NCBI GenBank assembly: GCA_025174535.1
Contig: JALBUN010000023.1
Location: forward strand, 1,488,001 to 1,552,000
DNA: 64,000 nucleotides
Origin: Cantharellus purpuraceus
Taxonomy: Eukaryota > Basidiomycota > Agaricomycetes > Cantharellales > Hydnaceae
Direction of reading: 5' to 3'
The position numbers were made by a program, and so were the translations under genes. Shown piece after piece: positions 47,650-64,000 of the stretch; the first letter of the stretch is position 1, and each line of letters opens with the position of its first letter. Below the pieces are notes generated by a model. The model was not told where the DNA came from. It made no database searches and worked only from the letters and a program-made list of their open reading frames with translations.

Positions 47650-50064
47650 TTACCCATTCCCACCACTGCCCCGCATAACCCGTTCAATCTCGGTTCGTAT
47701 CTCGCCTAGATTAGCTTTCAGTGTCCGGGCATCCTCGAACTTGCGCTGCGCGCGTGCCTCTTCGACGAAAGACTCGAGTAACGCTTCCTGCTCGAGCAGC
47801 GGCTGCAGTCGATGTGCTAGCTGTGAGTCTGCGTCTACAACCTGTGTATGTGACGAGGAGTCCACACTCGACTCCGTTTGTGGCTTTGGGAGTGTCTGCC
47901 GTAATGTGAGCGGCCAGGCGATAGAGTGCCAAGTAAGATGACAACGCGTACCTGCAGCGGGAACATATTCTTCTGTAAGAATAAATTAGCCCGCGTCAGA
48001 ATTGCGCTCTGCACGCGATCCTGCGACCCTCCACGGGGTGCGGGCAGCTGTCGTATTCGCTTGGCAAGCCGATCGTACTCCCCGAACGAGTCCAGTAATC
48101 GCTTGCGCATTGCGGCGGATGGCGCATTGTGCGAAGTAGCAGCATTCGTCCTAAAATTCTATCAGAGAAAAGCGCATGATGAAGGAAAGAAGACCAACGA
48201 TAATGAAAGAACAAGCTCTTGAAATTGCGGCAAAGCATCCTCAATATCCTTCTCCAATGTCACAAGCGACTAAAGAGGGGATGAGATGAAAACATGCGGT
48301 GCTAGAAATTTGATCATACAGCATATAGCCGTGCAAATGTTGGCACCCGACTTGCTTCTTGTAGGTACTGTTTTCGTCTGTCCAGCATGTCAGGCTGAAC
48401 CAGACGAGAGAGCTGCCCGACTCACAACAAAACAGTTCTACAATCCCTGCAGATCCGGACGCCCTTCAAAAACTTGTCCTCCTCTTCGCTCTTGGTCTTT
48501 GTACTTCCCCGTCTTTTGACACCATAGTCGACCCCCTCATTGACCTCCTCAATGTACCCCGTACGCTGATCCACCACAAAGAGAAGCGAGCATGTTTGCA
48601 CACGCGTTGGCGGACGTGGCGGCAGAGAGCATACAATCCGTCCGCAGAGCCGACAGTGATGCTTGCGGTTTGTAAGGGGGTGAAAAGACGTGCTGAGCCA
48701 GTGTGAGATGGACCAAGGAAAAGCTTGACACTACATACGCGCAGAGTGGACATTGTGAAACAGCGGCATCATCCTCCCACGGGGTGATGCTTTGCTCTTC
48801 CGCTGCGAAGGTCAATGCCCGATTAAAGTAAGAAGCATGATCAAAGGGTAATCATACCGCGTATGTCGGCCTTTGGTCCCTGTATGCGCGATTCCACGAC
48901 GTCACGCCACAGCTCGGTCGGATTCTTCCTGAAATCAAGGTCAAATAGCGAGGAAGAGCGCCGATGCGCTCGTGGCTTTTCCTTGTCCTTGTCTGCAGCG
49001 GGGGACACGGAATGCGTCAGAGGAAAGTGCAGTGCGATGAGCTATGCACAGCGGTGAGTATGAGAAGCGGGAATGAATCGAGAAGAAGTACCTTCTCGAG
49101 ACGCCGTTCAAGGCGGCGCTGTTCGATCTTGGCGCGGTCGCGGACAGAAGAGCGGGCACAGATGAATTCATCGGTACGAGGGCGGTAGACACCCTTGGGT
49201 TGAAAGCCTGGGCGGTATGGGGCTGTTGTTCGGCGGGGAAGTGAGGAAGTAGAGGTTGCGATGGAGGGGGCTGGAGAACTAGATGGCGCAGGTGCAGGCG
49301 GTGAGGGGGATACTGCGGGAGGCGGTACAGCGGGGATAGATGTGGTAGATGTGGGAGCAGCAAGTGCGTGTGCTGGTGGGGGAGTAATGCCTATCGATGG
49401 AACCGGAGTAGGGGATGATACATGAGCAGAGGGATACGCGTCTTGGGAAGAGACACGTCTGGCAAAGCCGGAGGAGGGCGGATTTGAGCTGTGAGGGTCC
49501 TGGAGCGGAGCGGGCTGCCGTGGGCCGATATGACGGACGGGAGACTGTTTAGCGAAAGATGGAGAAATGGTGAGCGAATGCGTAGAGGGCCGTTGGAGGG
49601 TGTTGGGGCGCAGCGGTGAGGTCGCGTGCGGCGTGGACGCAGTTCGGAGAGGAACATGGCGAAAGGTGGAGGATGGGGGCAACGCAGACGCAGTATGCGA
49701 CGATGTCGAGCTGGTGGAAGCAGAGACTGTCTGTTTGCTGGACGATGGAGTTGATGTGGACGCTAGAGTGGAGGTTGACATGGAAGACGAGACAACGTGA
49801 CCATTTGTGGAAGGCGGCGACGGGTGAGGAGGCTCTGGAGGATGCTCATTGTCGTCTGTAGCAGAGGAGATATGGCCATTAGGATGGGAATCAACGACCT
49901 GCGGCGGAGATACGGGGGGCGGCGTACGCGACTCTGCGTGGAAGGTGGAGAGAGTGCGAGAATGTCGTTTTGACTGTCGAGCACGATGAGTTCGAGAACG
50001 TGCAGCACGACATTGAGCTCACCCGGTACGGCTGGTAAGGAACAGCGTTGGTGGAATTGTCCAT
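47650..50064 (-). CDS. VAC1: FYVE-domain Rab5 effector Vac1/Pep7 (rabenosyn-5)
   Basis: Tethers Golgi- and plasma-membrane-derived vesicles to endosomes by binding PI3P and Rab5/Vps21, with Vps45. The first exon MDNSTNAVPYQPYR starts at 50064 and is spliced to SKRHSRTLSTFHAES. A long Ser/Pro-rich region ends with PGFQPKGVYRPRTDEFICAR. Next comes CPLCATSFHPLTN, rebuilt across an intron near 48710-48755, and the FYVE core RKHHCRLCGRIVC (about 48680), with the final pair ICRDC near 48445. Coiled helices (MRKRLLDSFGEYDRLAKRI) lead to a C-terminal Rab-binding helical hairpin (LLESFVEEARAQRKFEDAR; LKANLGEIRTEIERVM). Introns are short. Exon borders between 48250 and 48450 are approximate. It is head to head with the SCOT gene. 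Confidence 0.86.
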
Positions 50065-50192
50065 AGCAGCAGCAGCTTGCACAAATAGACGCCGCGAGCT
50101 GTAAGACGTTTATCCCAAGAACAGCAGTTAAATCCCATGACCGTCCCTGCCTCTCCCTCGCTGCACGTCGTATCTCTCATTCTCCACGCATT

Positions 50193-52332
50193 ATGCTCAT
50201 CGCCCTTCGCACAGCTCATCCGCTCCTTTCCTCCCGTTCTCTGCGCATCGTCGCTTGTCGCGCGTACAGCACGCCCGTCAACAGTGCACCCGTGCCGAAT
50301 GTGAACAAGATATGGGACAATGTCGACGACGCCGTCAGGGCTGTAAAGTCAGGCGACACTTTGCTCAGCGGAGGTACGTCTTGCTCTCTCATCATGTCAG
50401 ATGCGCTCATTCTATTGCCAAGGCTTTGGACTCTGTGGAACGCCGGGTGAGTCGCTGGTCATACGCTGCTCGCATCCTGCTCATTTCCCATCCCAGATAC
50501 TCTCATTCAGGCTCTGTCCCGACGCAAGGAGGTGCAGAAGCTCACTGCCGTGTCCAACAATGCCGGCGTGGGCGAGCTTGGCCTCGGTTCGTCAATAGGC
50601 TCTGTATTCTTACATGCATTCATGCGGCACCCTAGGTCTTCTCCTTACCACGCGTCAGATCGACAAGATGATTTCCTCTTACATTGGAGGGTGAGCAACA
50701 GCGTTTACAACCGCCATGTAGCCCCATTCACCACTGAAATTGACAGGAACAAACTTTTCGAGTCCATGTACTTGAACGGCGAAGTTTCGCTCGAGCTTGT
50801 TCCCCAGGGGACACTTGTGGAACGCATCCGCGCTCATGCCGCAGGTATACCTTTTTTCTTTACCCCTACAGGTGCCTCCACAGCCGTCGAGCTTGGATCC
50901 ATACCCATTCGTTACAACTTTGGCGGTTTCAAAAATGGCGTACTCATTCAGGGCAACAAGAAGGAAGCCAGGGAGATCAACGGACGTCGATACCTCTTAG
51001 AACCTGCCCTCAAGGGTGACGTCGCCTTCGTCCATGCCTGGAAGGTCGACGAAGTAGGTAATGCCATCTTCAGGTATGATGTGCCCGTGGTAGCTCGCTG
51101 TCTCCTGACCCCTTCAAGGTATACTGCGAACAACTTTTCCGCTTCCATGGCCAAGAACGCTGCACTCACCTTTGTAGAGGTATGTTACGTGTTTATTATA
51201 TCGCCTGATCATCTCAAGCGGTGTACAGGCCGAGGAAATCATGCCCTGCGGTGCTTTGGACCCGAACGAAATTCATCTTCCTGGTATATATGTTGACCGC
51301 ATCGTACGTGCCACGGCGCCCAAGCAAATAGAATTTACGACACTCGCCCGTGACCCGACCACTCCACCACCGTCCCCCAAACCTGGATCTGATGAGAAGG
51401 GCGACGTACTCGCAAAGCGGAACAGAATCTGTCGTAGGGCTGCCAAAGAACTCCGAAACGGTGACCACGTCAATTTAGGTATCGGAATGCCAACCCTCGT
51501 ACCGGAGTACTTGCCCAAGGGCGTCAGCGTCTGGCTACAGAGCGAGAACGGTATATTGGGTAAGAGAAGGATGGCACCTAGTTGTCTATGGTTATAGAAT
51601 CCATATTTTACAAGGTATGGGTCCGTACCCGACCAAGCAGCAGCTCGACGCGTAGGTGTAATGATTTCCCAGGTTTGTTGCATTCCGACGAGCTTTTCCA
51701 GGGACATTATCAATGCGGGAAAGGAGACTGTGACGCTTTTACCTGGTGCTTCTGTCTTTGGTGTGTCTGGCAACGGAAAACATTACCTGGCACTCATTAT
51801 TCCGCGATAGATTCCAGCGAATCCTTCGCGATGATCCGTGGTGGGCATGTCCAAGTCGCTATACTTGGTGTGAGTGCCTGGGCATTGTTGTAAAGTGGCT
51901 GCTCTGACATCAACGCAGGCCATGCAAGTGTCGCAGGCTGGTGACATCGCCAACTTTATGATCCCAGGCAAGATGGTCAAAGGTGCGGATATGAGTATTT
52001 GATGCAAAATGCTGTCTGACCCTGTACGTGTGGCAGGGATTGGTGGCGCGATGGATCTGGTCTCGAACCCAGATCTGACCAAGGTTGTTGTTGTGATGGA
52101 ACACTGTGCGAAAGACGGGAGTCCGAAGCTCCTAAAGTCATGTTCGCTGCCTCTAACGGGGGCGCGGACGGTGAGCAAGATCGTGACCGAGCTGGCAGTA
52201 TTCGAGGTGGACCGTGCTGTGGGAGAGATGACGCTGATGGAGCTAGCTGAGGGTGTGGAGCTAAAGGAGGTGCGGGCAAAGACCGACGCAGAGTTCAAGG
52301 TATCAGACAGCTTGGGAAGATTTGCTGCGTAA
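50193..52332 (+). CDS. Mitochondrial succinyl-CoA:3-oxoacid CoA-transferase (SCOT)
   Basis: Moves CoA from succinyl-CoA to acetoacetate in ketone-body and branched-chain breakdown. The N-terminus MLIALRTAHPLLSSRSLRIV is rich in Arg, Leu and Ser without acids, fitting a mitochondrial signal. The alpha half shows SGDTLLSGG, SNNAGVGELGLG, LVPQGTLVERIRAHAAGIP and FFTPTGASTAVE. The beta half shows HVNLGIGMPTLVPEYLPKG and the catalytic Glu in SENGILG (51541-51560). It ends KMVKGIGGAMDLVSNPDLTK and LPLTGARTVSKIVTELAVF. An apparent stop at 51808 disappears in an intron: splicing from the GTGTGT in SVFG to the AG before 51811 gives SSESFAMIRGGHVQVAILG. About eight introns. Start codons of this gene and VAC1 are 128 bp apart. 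Confidence 0.94.
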
Positions 52333-52456
52333 ATGCTGTATCATACGCGTTGTCATATCAAATCAGGCTTGCTGCAAATTTGTGTGTGCCTCCGAAAGGT
52401 GCACCCTGGAAAAGAGGCGCCCGCGAGTAGGCGTAGGGACTCCTCCAAGAGCGACT

Positions 52457-54473
52457 ATGCCGTCCTTGTTCCAGTCAATCTCTTCGTTCTTTACCACCCA
52501 ACGAGACAGCTCTCATCTACGACGAGATCAGGCAATGGTCTCCGTCGACGATGCCTTCACGGTCCCTCCAGGTTTTACTCTCTTTTACTCTTGTCTGCGA
52601 GTGCACTAACCCTCTTTGCAGATACGGAGTATGTCTCCAGCCCCAACGCCTATACTTATCCTCCTCCGGCCCAGGGCGGGTCGTATGATACGGTACCACA
52701 GTCATATACTCCTTCATCTTACGATCTCCGTCCCCCCCTCTCAGCAGGACCGAGCAGCGCATCCCGTTCCCGTCCCACCTCCCTTCTCCCTATCCACCAT
52801 TCACCCTTGTCCCCATTACCAAACTACCCTCCATTACAGCACACATGGAACCGTCTCCGAGCATGGCTCGATGAGCAATACCCAGAGCTTGCAGACACTC
52901 TAAACTGGGGCATTCAGCCTCCGGACCTTGCGCACCTCGAGCTGCAGCTCGGCTTTGCGCTCCCCCCGGCCGTCCGTGATTCCTATCTCATCGTGGACGG
53001 CCAAGAGGCCGAATCGTCGGCGGGTTGCTCCGATGGTCTTTTCTTTGGCTTGACACTGCTCCCCTTTGAGGACGTCGTCGAGGAATGGCGGTTCTGGCGT
53101 GAAGTCGACGACGACCCGGCCACCGGAGCCAGTACGGAGCTGCGGGAGGAGATGCGCTCCATCCCCCCTGGCTGGATACGCAGAGAGTATTCCCAGCGGG
53201 GGTGGCTGCCGCTCATCGCCGACAAGGGCGGAAACTACATTGGCGTGGACATGAACCCCGATGAACACGGCTCCGTGGGACAGGTCATCGTTTTCGGGCG
53301 TGACTTCGATACCAAGGTCGTCATGTGGCGAGGGGACGGTGAGGGCGGCTGGGCACGCTGGCTCGCCAGCTTTGTCGATGAACTTGAAAGTGGCGAGGGG
53401 TTTGAGGTTGGAGGGGCCGAGGTGAGCGATGGGTCGGAAGACGATGTTGGGTACGAGAGCTATTTCTTTGACGGAACTGTTGCCAAAGGCCAGGGTGGCG
53501 ATGGCGGCGGTGGAGGCTTGCGACTGACTGGAGAGTATAGGGGATGGACCGTCTTGGAGGCATTGGCGGACCGAAGTATGAGGCGGTGGGTCGAGGCAGG
53601 CGTGATGCCTCGACCAACACCTGTGGACGAAGCTGGCCCAGTAAGTTCTGCGTAATTTACTTCACACCTTGTCTTATCCCACATTAGTCGCCGAAAGCTG
53701 TTCAATTGGCTGCCATCGATACAGATATTGGCTCCAGCAGTAGTTCTGTCTCACAAAGACAGGAATGGAAGTCGGCCTCAGCGCCAAATGGCGATCCTAG
53801 TTCGTCACATACACACACCCCAAGCTTATCCATCACGAAGGTTCCAGCTCCTCAGCCCGTCCAACTTCCCACCGAAGAGGATCTATTCCCATCACCTACC
53901 TATTCGTCACCAACGGAGACAACAATGTACGACGTGGAGCAGGAAGAGGAGATGGGGGAATCACGGATGCGTGAAGTAGACCGAATGACACCCGTGCAAG
54001 CTAACTACCCATCATCCGTTAAGGAAGCTACCCTTGTCCCTCTACCTCCCTCCAATGCTGTTTCCTCCTCAAACCTCCTCTCCCCGGTCCCAACACTAGA
54101 TACCCTTTCGGCGCCACCAAACTTCCAACCTATGGATAACTTTGATTCCCAAAATCTCTTAACTGCCACTACCTCTACCGATCCCTCCCATGTGTCCGCT
54201 GTTATGGACGCAACAAGCTTGCCGGATGCTGCGCTTTCGTCTGTCACTCCAGCATCCCCACTTGTTGACTCGTCAGACTCCAACTTCTCCGGACCCCAGG
54301 CGGAAAAGGAGGAAGAGCCTCAGCCTAGCGTGCGTCTGGTTGGCGGTGGCGGCATCTCGGGCGATGCGGTGCTCGTGGATGACGCTGTTAACATTCCTGA
54401 TGCGGGCAAAAGGGACTCGCTGGATGTTTCCTCAAATGGTTCGATCGACAGGCGGAAAAAGGAAGCAGTATGA
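52457..54473 (+). CDS. KNR4: Cell-wall synthesis regulator Knr4/Smi1
   Basis: Hub protein that links wall-integrity signalling (Slt2 pathway) to glucan and chitin synthesis. The start MPSLFQSISSFFTTQRDSSH is a usual family start. After an intron and a Tyr/Pro-rich segment the SMI1/KNR4 globular core begins at LNWGIQPPDLAHLELQLGF. It continues with LPPAVRDSYLIVDGQE, GLFFGLTLLPFEDVVEEWRF, GWLPLIADKGGNYIGVDMNP and GQVIVFGRDFDTKVVMW. An intron near 53642-53688 separates the core from a long disordered acidic/Ser-rich C-terminus, as in the yeast protein, ending SIDRRKKEAV. No membrane segments. Confidence 0.87.
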
Positions 54474-54690
54474 ACAGACGGATATTTTATTATTACCCGG
54501 CATCCGTTGCTCCTTATGCTGTCGCGGACATACATTTCATCGCCTCCACCCACGCGTGCCAGTGGTAATACTTACCCTTTGTTGATTACTACGCTTTTCT
54601 ACACTCATTTAGTAGCGTATTCCCATGTTGAACACGTCCGAACCCGTAAGACTATTGTGCTACAATAGTGTACAGCATAAGATATAGCGA

Positions 54691-56846
<2,156 letters not shown>

Positions 56847-56927
56847 GGCTGCAATACAAGAATGTCCAGATTTGTCAGCGATCGAGAAGCCCGATGGGAT
56901 CTTACTCAACGCTCTGCCGACGCGACC

Positions 56928-59259
56928 ATGGCGCGTAGCGACAGCGAAGGTGAAGGCTATAGCAACGACAAGGAGGAGGATCTCGACAATGAAAACGATG
57001 CTGAAGGTGAAGACACAGATGCTGAAGGAGATGTCGATGCCGAGGGTGAGGTGGACTCGGAGGGAGACGAGGTACGCGCTATTTGTTTCTACTAGTTTAT
57101 GTAAATCACCATGTCTCTTTTAGGAGTCTGGTTCGGAATCAGAAGACGAATCGGAGGAAGGAGATGAAGATATTGAAGAAGAGAACTCTCCGGACGTAGC
57201 GGAAGATGCAGAGAACGAGGATGAGGAGGATGAGGAAGAGGAAGAGACTCTATCAGAGGCCCCGACATCACAGACTCAACTGAAGAGTACGCGTTCTTTA
57301 TTGCTATAATATCACTTACACGTGCATATATTTTGATTAGAGTCCCCTTCACCAACATCCAGGCGTTCACTCTCACCTGCGTTCCTTCGTCGCTCGCTGC
57401 TATATCCGCCATTAACATCAGTCAAGTCGTATACCATCGAGACTGTTTGCGCTCTTCCCCACCCGGTTGCCACGCACTCTCTCGCCGCCTCTCTTTGCAT
57501 GACACACCTGCTAACCGGGTCTGAAGACGGTAACATTCGTGACTATGACGTCTTCACAGCTTGCAACAGCAAGAACTTTCTCAGCCAACCTCAGCGGCAA
57601 CACTGTGGCATACAAGAGGGAGCCATCAAAGCACCTGTCGCAAGAATGTGGTGGGAGAACCCACTACAATTTCCTGGACAGCCTGACGACAACCCTGTGG
57701 GACAGACTTTATCACCTGTCTACAGCCTTCTGGTCCATTCCGATGCTTTGTGGGGGTTGTCTGGTACATCGGCATGTCTGGAACAGTGACGATCACACGA
57801 TCACTAGTTGACTATTCACACAGGTTGGTAGCGTAAATTTGTTTACCATTAGACATGACCCTGGGCGCATCATACATTCGCTCTCTGGCCACCTTGGACC
57901 AGTGTCAGCCCTGGCGATGCTTCCTGGTGAGAAGGGGTTCATTAGTGCCGGATGGGACGGGGAAGCGTTGGTGCGCCATTCCTCGATAACAAAAACGCTC
58001 AGACTTTCCCACTAATATCTCGCCAAGCAATGGGACTTGAATACGGGACAGAGAGTACGAAATTTCACACACGGTGCCCAGCTTACAGCTGTTGGTATGC
58101 GTCCCCTTTCTGGACCTTTAACGCCAGAGTCCAGGGACCAGGTATCAATCACTGTCGGTCCGGAACCGAACACATCTACCACGAATGTTGTTCCTGGGTA
58201 TTCGGATAGAATTGGTACCATGGCCGGACCAGCAGAGGCCGCCACAGACACCAAACCCGAAGCAGCTGGCAATACTGATAGATCTACAGAGGTTTCCCAG
58301 CCTGAGCCTGAAGTAAAATCTGAAGCGTCCTATGATCCACTGTTTGACGACGAGCCAGAAGCCGATGTGGGACAGTCCGATGTTCCACTCAAACCGGAAC
58401 CAAGCAACCTAGTCTTGCCAAATTCAAGCCAGCCCAATGGCATCACTGCAGCATCGCAGAAACCTTCTGTACAGGCGGGACTTGTTCCTCCATCAAAGAA
58501 GCCTACGATACCAATGTTGGACCCTGTGACCTACGGAGAATATTCTGGTGACATTCTGCTCGCAGCGTCTATAGATGGACAGGTTGTGCTCTGGGACAAA
58601 CGTGCACAAACACACGGAGGCGTTGGGCGACTGGAGATGAGCGAAAAGTGCCCGCCATGGTGTCTATCGGTGCGTGCGCTGCCGGCATTACATGCAGCTG
58701 CAAGACAAAAGTTGTGATTCGACAGGCTTGCTGGTCGTGTGACGGGTCGCATATCTATGCAGGGCGACGGAACGGAACTGTGGACATGTGGGACACTCGT
58801 ATACTAGGCAACACAAGCAGGGGGACGCCCAGGCTATTGAAAACCTTACGCAATCCTCCAAGTTCCGGCGCCGTGTCCTGTGTGGCGGCGTTCCCAGACG
58901 GCAATCACATTGTATGGTGAGTGGCCCAATGATGGTATTGCTTGGCGGCTAGCTCAAGGTCCGTTGCAGTGCGTCACTTGACAACATCCGGTTATGGAAT
59001 GTCGCCGAGGCACCGGAAAGCGATGCGAGCCGTCGGACGACACCGGCGTTTAAAATTATTGCTGGACACCACGGGGGGATCATCTCGCAGATATGTGAGT
59101 GAGACTTGTTTTATTGTTGTTTTGTTGTGTGGGCTGACAGGCGAGACAGTGGTGGATGTGGGGGCGCGATTCATGGTTAGTGGGAGCGGGAACCGCGGGT
59201 GGGGCGGGGACAGCACGCGCACGGTACTTGTGCACGATGTTAAAGGAATGCAAACCTAG
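56928..59259 (+). CDS. SPT8: SAGA subunit Spt8 (WD40)
   Basis: WD40 subunit of the SAGA coactivator that helps deliver TBP. The start MARSDSEGEGYSNDKEEDL opens a very acidic N-terminus, as in the family. Propeller blades follow: TIETVCALPHPVATHSLAAS, then MTHLLTGSEDGNIRDYDVF and HDPGRIIHSLSGHLGPVSAL. Next are KGFISAGWDGEA and, after an intron, QWDLNTGQRVRNFTHGAQL. A disordered acidic insertion (58100-58500) precedes the later blades GDILLAASIDGQVVLWDKRA, ACWSCDGSHIYAGRRNGTVD and CASLDNIRLWNVAEAPES. The last exon ends with GDSTRTVLVHDVKGMQT. About nine introns; the one near 57770-57830 is tentative. A plus-strand ATG also lies inside the SRP54 start codon's CCATGG, out of frame with this gene. 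Confidence 0.9.
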
Positions 59260-59405
59260 CCCGCGGATTAGAGTTTGTGTGAACCTTGTGTGCATCGAGA
59301 TCGCACGGGGATTCCAAACTCCGCCACGTCCAGGATCTGGCCACAGCGTGAGATAGTTAGGGAGCATACCTCTCTCTGTTGTCGTCGTTATATACTTCTA
59401 CTAAT

Positions 59406-60832
59406 ATGGATTTGAGCGAATTACTATCCCATCCTGTTCCTCTCAAACGCACTCTGTCCGGTGCACCGCAAGACTCTGAAGACGCTGCAGACGATATCCT
59501 TACCCCTGCTCAACGCAAAAAGTTTTTTAGGACCGCACATGGTCGCAGAGTCAGCTCAATCGCACAGCACTATCCACTCCCCGTCGACGACGATGAAATC
59601 AAGGTGTGTCTCTCCCCGCACACTCGATGTTCCCCCATCTCATACCCCCCGCCGGTGACAGCGCATGAGCACCGAGCATCGCATGCTCCGTTTCGTATAT
59701 GGAGGCAGAAATTATGTGGGTCCCGTCGACACCATTCTTGCACCCACGCGCCGTCGCCAGCGTCGTATTCTCGATTGCGGCACAGGCAGCGGCCTATGGT
59801 TGGTCCTCCTCAGTTTGTCCTGTACTCAACGATGAACGCCGAGTCACTATCCAGGGCGTGTGAAATGGCCGATGAATTTCCTCATGCACAAGTCATCGGT
59901 GTAGATGTCGCACCTATACAGCCAGAGTACGCACGTCTAATCCACGACACACTCTGCGTGTCTCCTACTGACCGTCTCTCCTGGCAGCGAAGTACCTGTT
60001 AATTGCTCGTACGTCAGGTGCAGTTTGTGACTACTCATCTCACCACGTCTTCCAGCTTTGAGATTTATGATATTACGAAAGGACAACGCTTGTTACCTTA
60101 CAACTCGGGATATTTTGACCTAGTTCACATGCGTTCTATTCACACAGGCGTGCGTACAGCCTAACGTCGCACCGTATATGCGGTCTAGAATCCCATCCCC
60201 ACAGGTTTCAGATTATCCAGCCCTATTGCGCGAGGCTTTTCGCGTCCTTCGACCAGGAGGCATGATCATACTAGCAGAAATTGACCATACTCCACTCTCT
60301 GAATCGAAATTGCCCATTCCACCCGGTCCAGAAGGCGGTGCGTCAGGGTGGTGCGCATTCTGGGATGAATATCGACGGTGCGCAGCAACGCGAGGCATTG
60401 ATGTTACGATCCCTTCCCGACTTCGTCCTATGCTACAGCAAGTCGGAGGTTTTGACCAAGTCACCGCTCAGGAGGTGCAATCTACTTCTGTCTCTTCTCG
60501 ATTTATGTGGGAAATTAACCCCATCGCTTAAATTAGGCGTTGTTACCAATCGGTTTCTGGAATCGAGGTATGATCTCGATCCATCATTGGAGCTATGCCA
60601 GTTTTGAATCCTCGTCGTTAACCCCCCAGATCCAGTATTATTAACGATCGGGCAATTGGCCTGGATGGATTACGACTCACTGCTCATGGCTCTCCGTCCG
60701 CTTCTGCTCGAACATTCTACCTTATCTAGAGAGCGAGTCGATCAGATCCTCGCTGATGCTCAAGCAGATTTGTATTACCCAGAAGTTCGACCCAATGTTT
60801 GCTTGCATATTGTTCACGCTGTCAAGTTGTAG
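59406..60832 (+). CDS. SAM-dependent methyltransferase (LaeA-like, class I)
   Basis: Class I methyltransferase of the fungal LaeA-like kind. The start is MDLSELLSHPVPLKRTLSG. Splicing out the bases after DDDEIK joins RMSTEHRMLRFVYGGRNYVG. Motif I is RRILDCGTGSGLW, continued across an intron to EMADEFPHAQVIGVDVAPIQ. Next come FEIYDITKGQRLLPYNSGYF and DLVHMRSIHTG, then the post-I segment LLREAFRVLRPGGMIILAEI. Two further introns lead to ALLPIGFWNRDPVLLTIGQL and a C-terminal helical region ending LHIVHAVKL. A stop at 60529 in the unspliced frame belongs to an intron. The substrate is unknown. In Aspergillus LaeA regulates secondary metabolism, but no metabolite cluster is seen here. Confidence 0.8.
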
Positions 60833-61075
60833 CTTTCCTTGTTCATCACACGCTTTTAATGCATAATGGAATTCACCTCATCCCTCCGTTACATCAGATA
60901 AAGAATCACCACCGTACAATAACCAGAACTGGCAATGAGTACGCACGTAAAATAAACAGACATCACGGCGCGATTGAACGAGTCGTGAGATGATAGCGAA
61001 CACTACGAAGCACAGAATAAAAGGAGCCAACAGAGATATCAATGTTACTCGTCACCTGTCATATATGCCGAGTGG

Positions 61076-63507
<2,432 letters not shown>

Positions 63508-63616
63508 GTTGATATTTTGGGGTTTATCGATACTCTTGCTTCGTTACTGAGAATGTGTAGGGGCTTTTCTTTCTTTTCTGGTGACGCGGCGAGGAACGAT
63601 GAAGGTGAACTAAGGG

Positions 63617-63650
63617 TTTTTTCTCTTTTTTTTTTTGAGGTTTTTTTTTT
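63617..63650 (-). promoter_or_regulatory. A-rich tracts in the presumed PAB1 5' leader
   Basis: On the PAB1 coding strand this reads A10, CCTC, A11, a short mixed GAG, then A6. It ends 110 nt before the ATG. Animal PABPC1 mRNAs carry an A-rich leader element that PABP itself binds to repress translation, and yeast PAB1 also has A runs in its leader. The length of each run here (10-11) is near one PABP footprint. That it is transcribed and bound is inferred. Confidence 0.6.
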
Positions 63651-63710
63651 CCTATGTAAAGTATGGGTCACGGGTCAACAAGGGAGAATAGTGCACTGGT
63701 CACTTACAGT

Positions 63711-63735
63711 CCTTCTCTCGAAGGGAGAGAGAAGG
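63711..63735. repeat. 9-bp inverted repeat upstream of PAB1
   Basis: CCTTCTCTC (63711-63719) and GAGAGAAGG (63727-63735) can pair around a 7-nt loop. It lies about 205-230 bp before the PAB1 ATG, just upstream of the A-rich tracts. Whether it is promoter or leader is unknown. Confidence 0.6.
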
Positions 63736-64000
63736 TTTAGAAAATTGGATGGGTGATGGCGGTTGGAGACGAAGGGGTTAACCGGGGAACTCAAAGCGGG
63801 GTTCCAAATCTGTTTATTGCTGTGCCTTTTCAGACAAAAGCCACTGCAATAGCTCAACAGAATATTATTGAGTCAATGCACGTTTTTATTCAATAGACAA
63901 TAAGTCTGGGCGATGGTACAGGATATCCCACGGCTTCGTTGGCTAGATTAGAATACATACAGCCATGAATGTAATTATGTCACTGATGTCCGTCGTTCAT

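Larger units (their letters stand above)
63508..64000. other. Upstream region of PAB1
   Basis: 493 bp to the window end, with PAB1 leader and promoter. It holds the oligo(A) element and a hairpin-capable repeat, listed separately. Beyond 63740 I see no gene; the next gene lies outside the window. Confidence 0.6.

Noticed and set aside
51800..51812. In-frame stop in the SCOT gene suggesting a pseudogene
   Set aside because: Removing a GT...AG intron ending at 51810 restores the conserved SSESFAMIRGG segment, so the gene is intact.

Overview
The window is nuclear DNA from a filamentous basidiomycete fungus, most likely a mushroom-forming Agaricomycete. The reasons are the very dense gene packing, nearly every gene broken by several introns of about 50-65 nt with GT...AG ends, gene families typical of that group (an N-terminally MYETP-type protein-kinase-like gene, a DUF4211 protein, a LaeA-like methyltransferase), and no sign of operons, bacterial signals or transposons. 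I count 25 protein-coding genes; none shows a clear disabling lesion and none is cut by the window edges.

Layout. 104-6314: ELF1 and VPS55 on plus, then the large TRAPPII subunit TRS120 on minus. 6398-11017: DPM2 and the mitotic kinesin-5 (BimC) on plus. 11119-20067: on minus, a giant helical protein with two C1-type zinc fingers that I cannot name, then TAF13. 20756-31241: a lineage-specific kinase-like gene, the head-to-head pair NSRP1 and DUF4211 protein, and SPT6. 31386-42127: a run on plus of a small membrane protein, a LAT-type amino-acid permease, the copper chaperone ATX1, a ferric reductase and the tRNA methyltransferase TRM1. 42265-52332: the head-to-head pairs STE11 MAPKKK / twinfilin and VAC1 (FYVE) / SCOT CoA-transferase. 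52457-63507: KNR4/SMI1, the head-to-head pair SRP54 / SPT8 (SAGA), a SAM methyltransferase and the poly(A)-binding protein PAB1.

Most genes are housekeeping and belong to separate pathways. Several themes recur. RNA polymerase II transcription and RNA handling are well represented (ELF1, TAF13, NSRP1, SPT6, SPT8, PAB1, TRM1). Endosome/Golgi traffic is represented by VPS55, TRS120 and VAC1, and signalling/wall integrity by STE11 and KNR4. ATX1 and the ferric reductase are neighbours and act in the same copper-dependent iron-uptake pathway. Five pairs of divergent genes have start codons only 55-139 bp apart, so their promoters must be shared or overlapping.

The points I would look at first are: the oligo(A) tracts in the presumed 5' leader of PAB1, a competing GC/GT splice donor in twinfilin that decides whether a conserved actin-binding segment is kept, a WG/GW-rich insertion inside SPT6, and the giant C1-finger protein. 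Exon boundaries were read by eye; where exact introns are given they were checked for phase, elsewhere gene ends are firm but inner exons are approximate.
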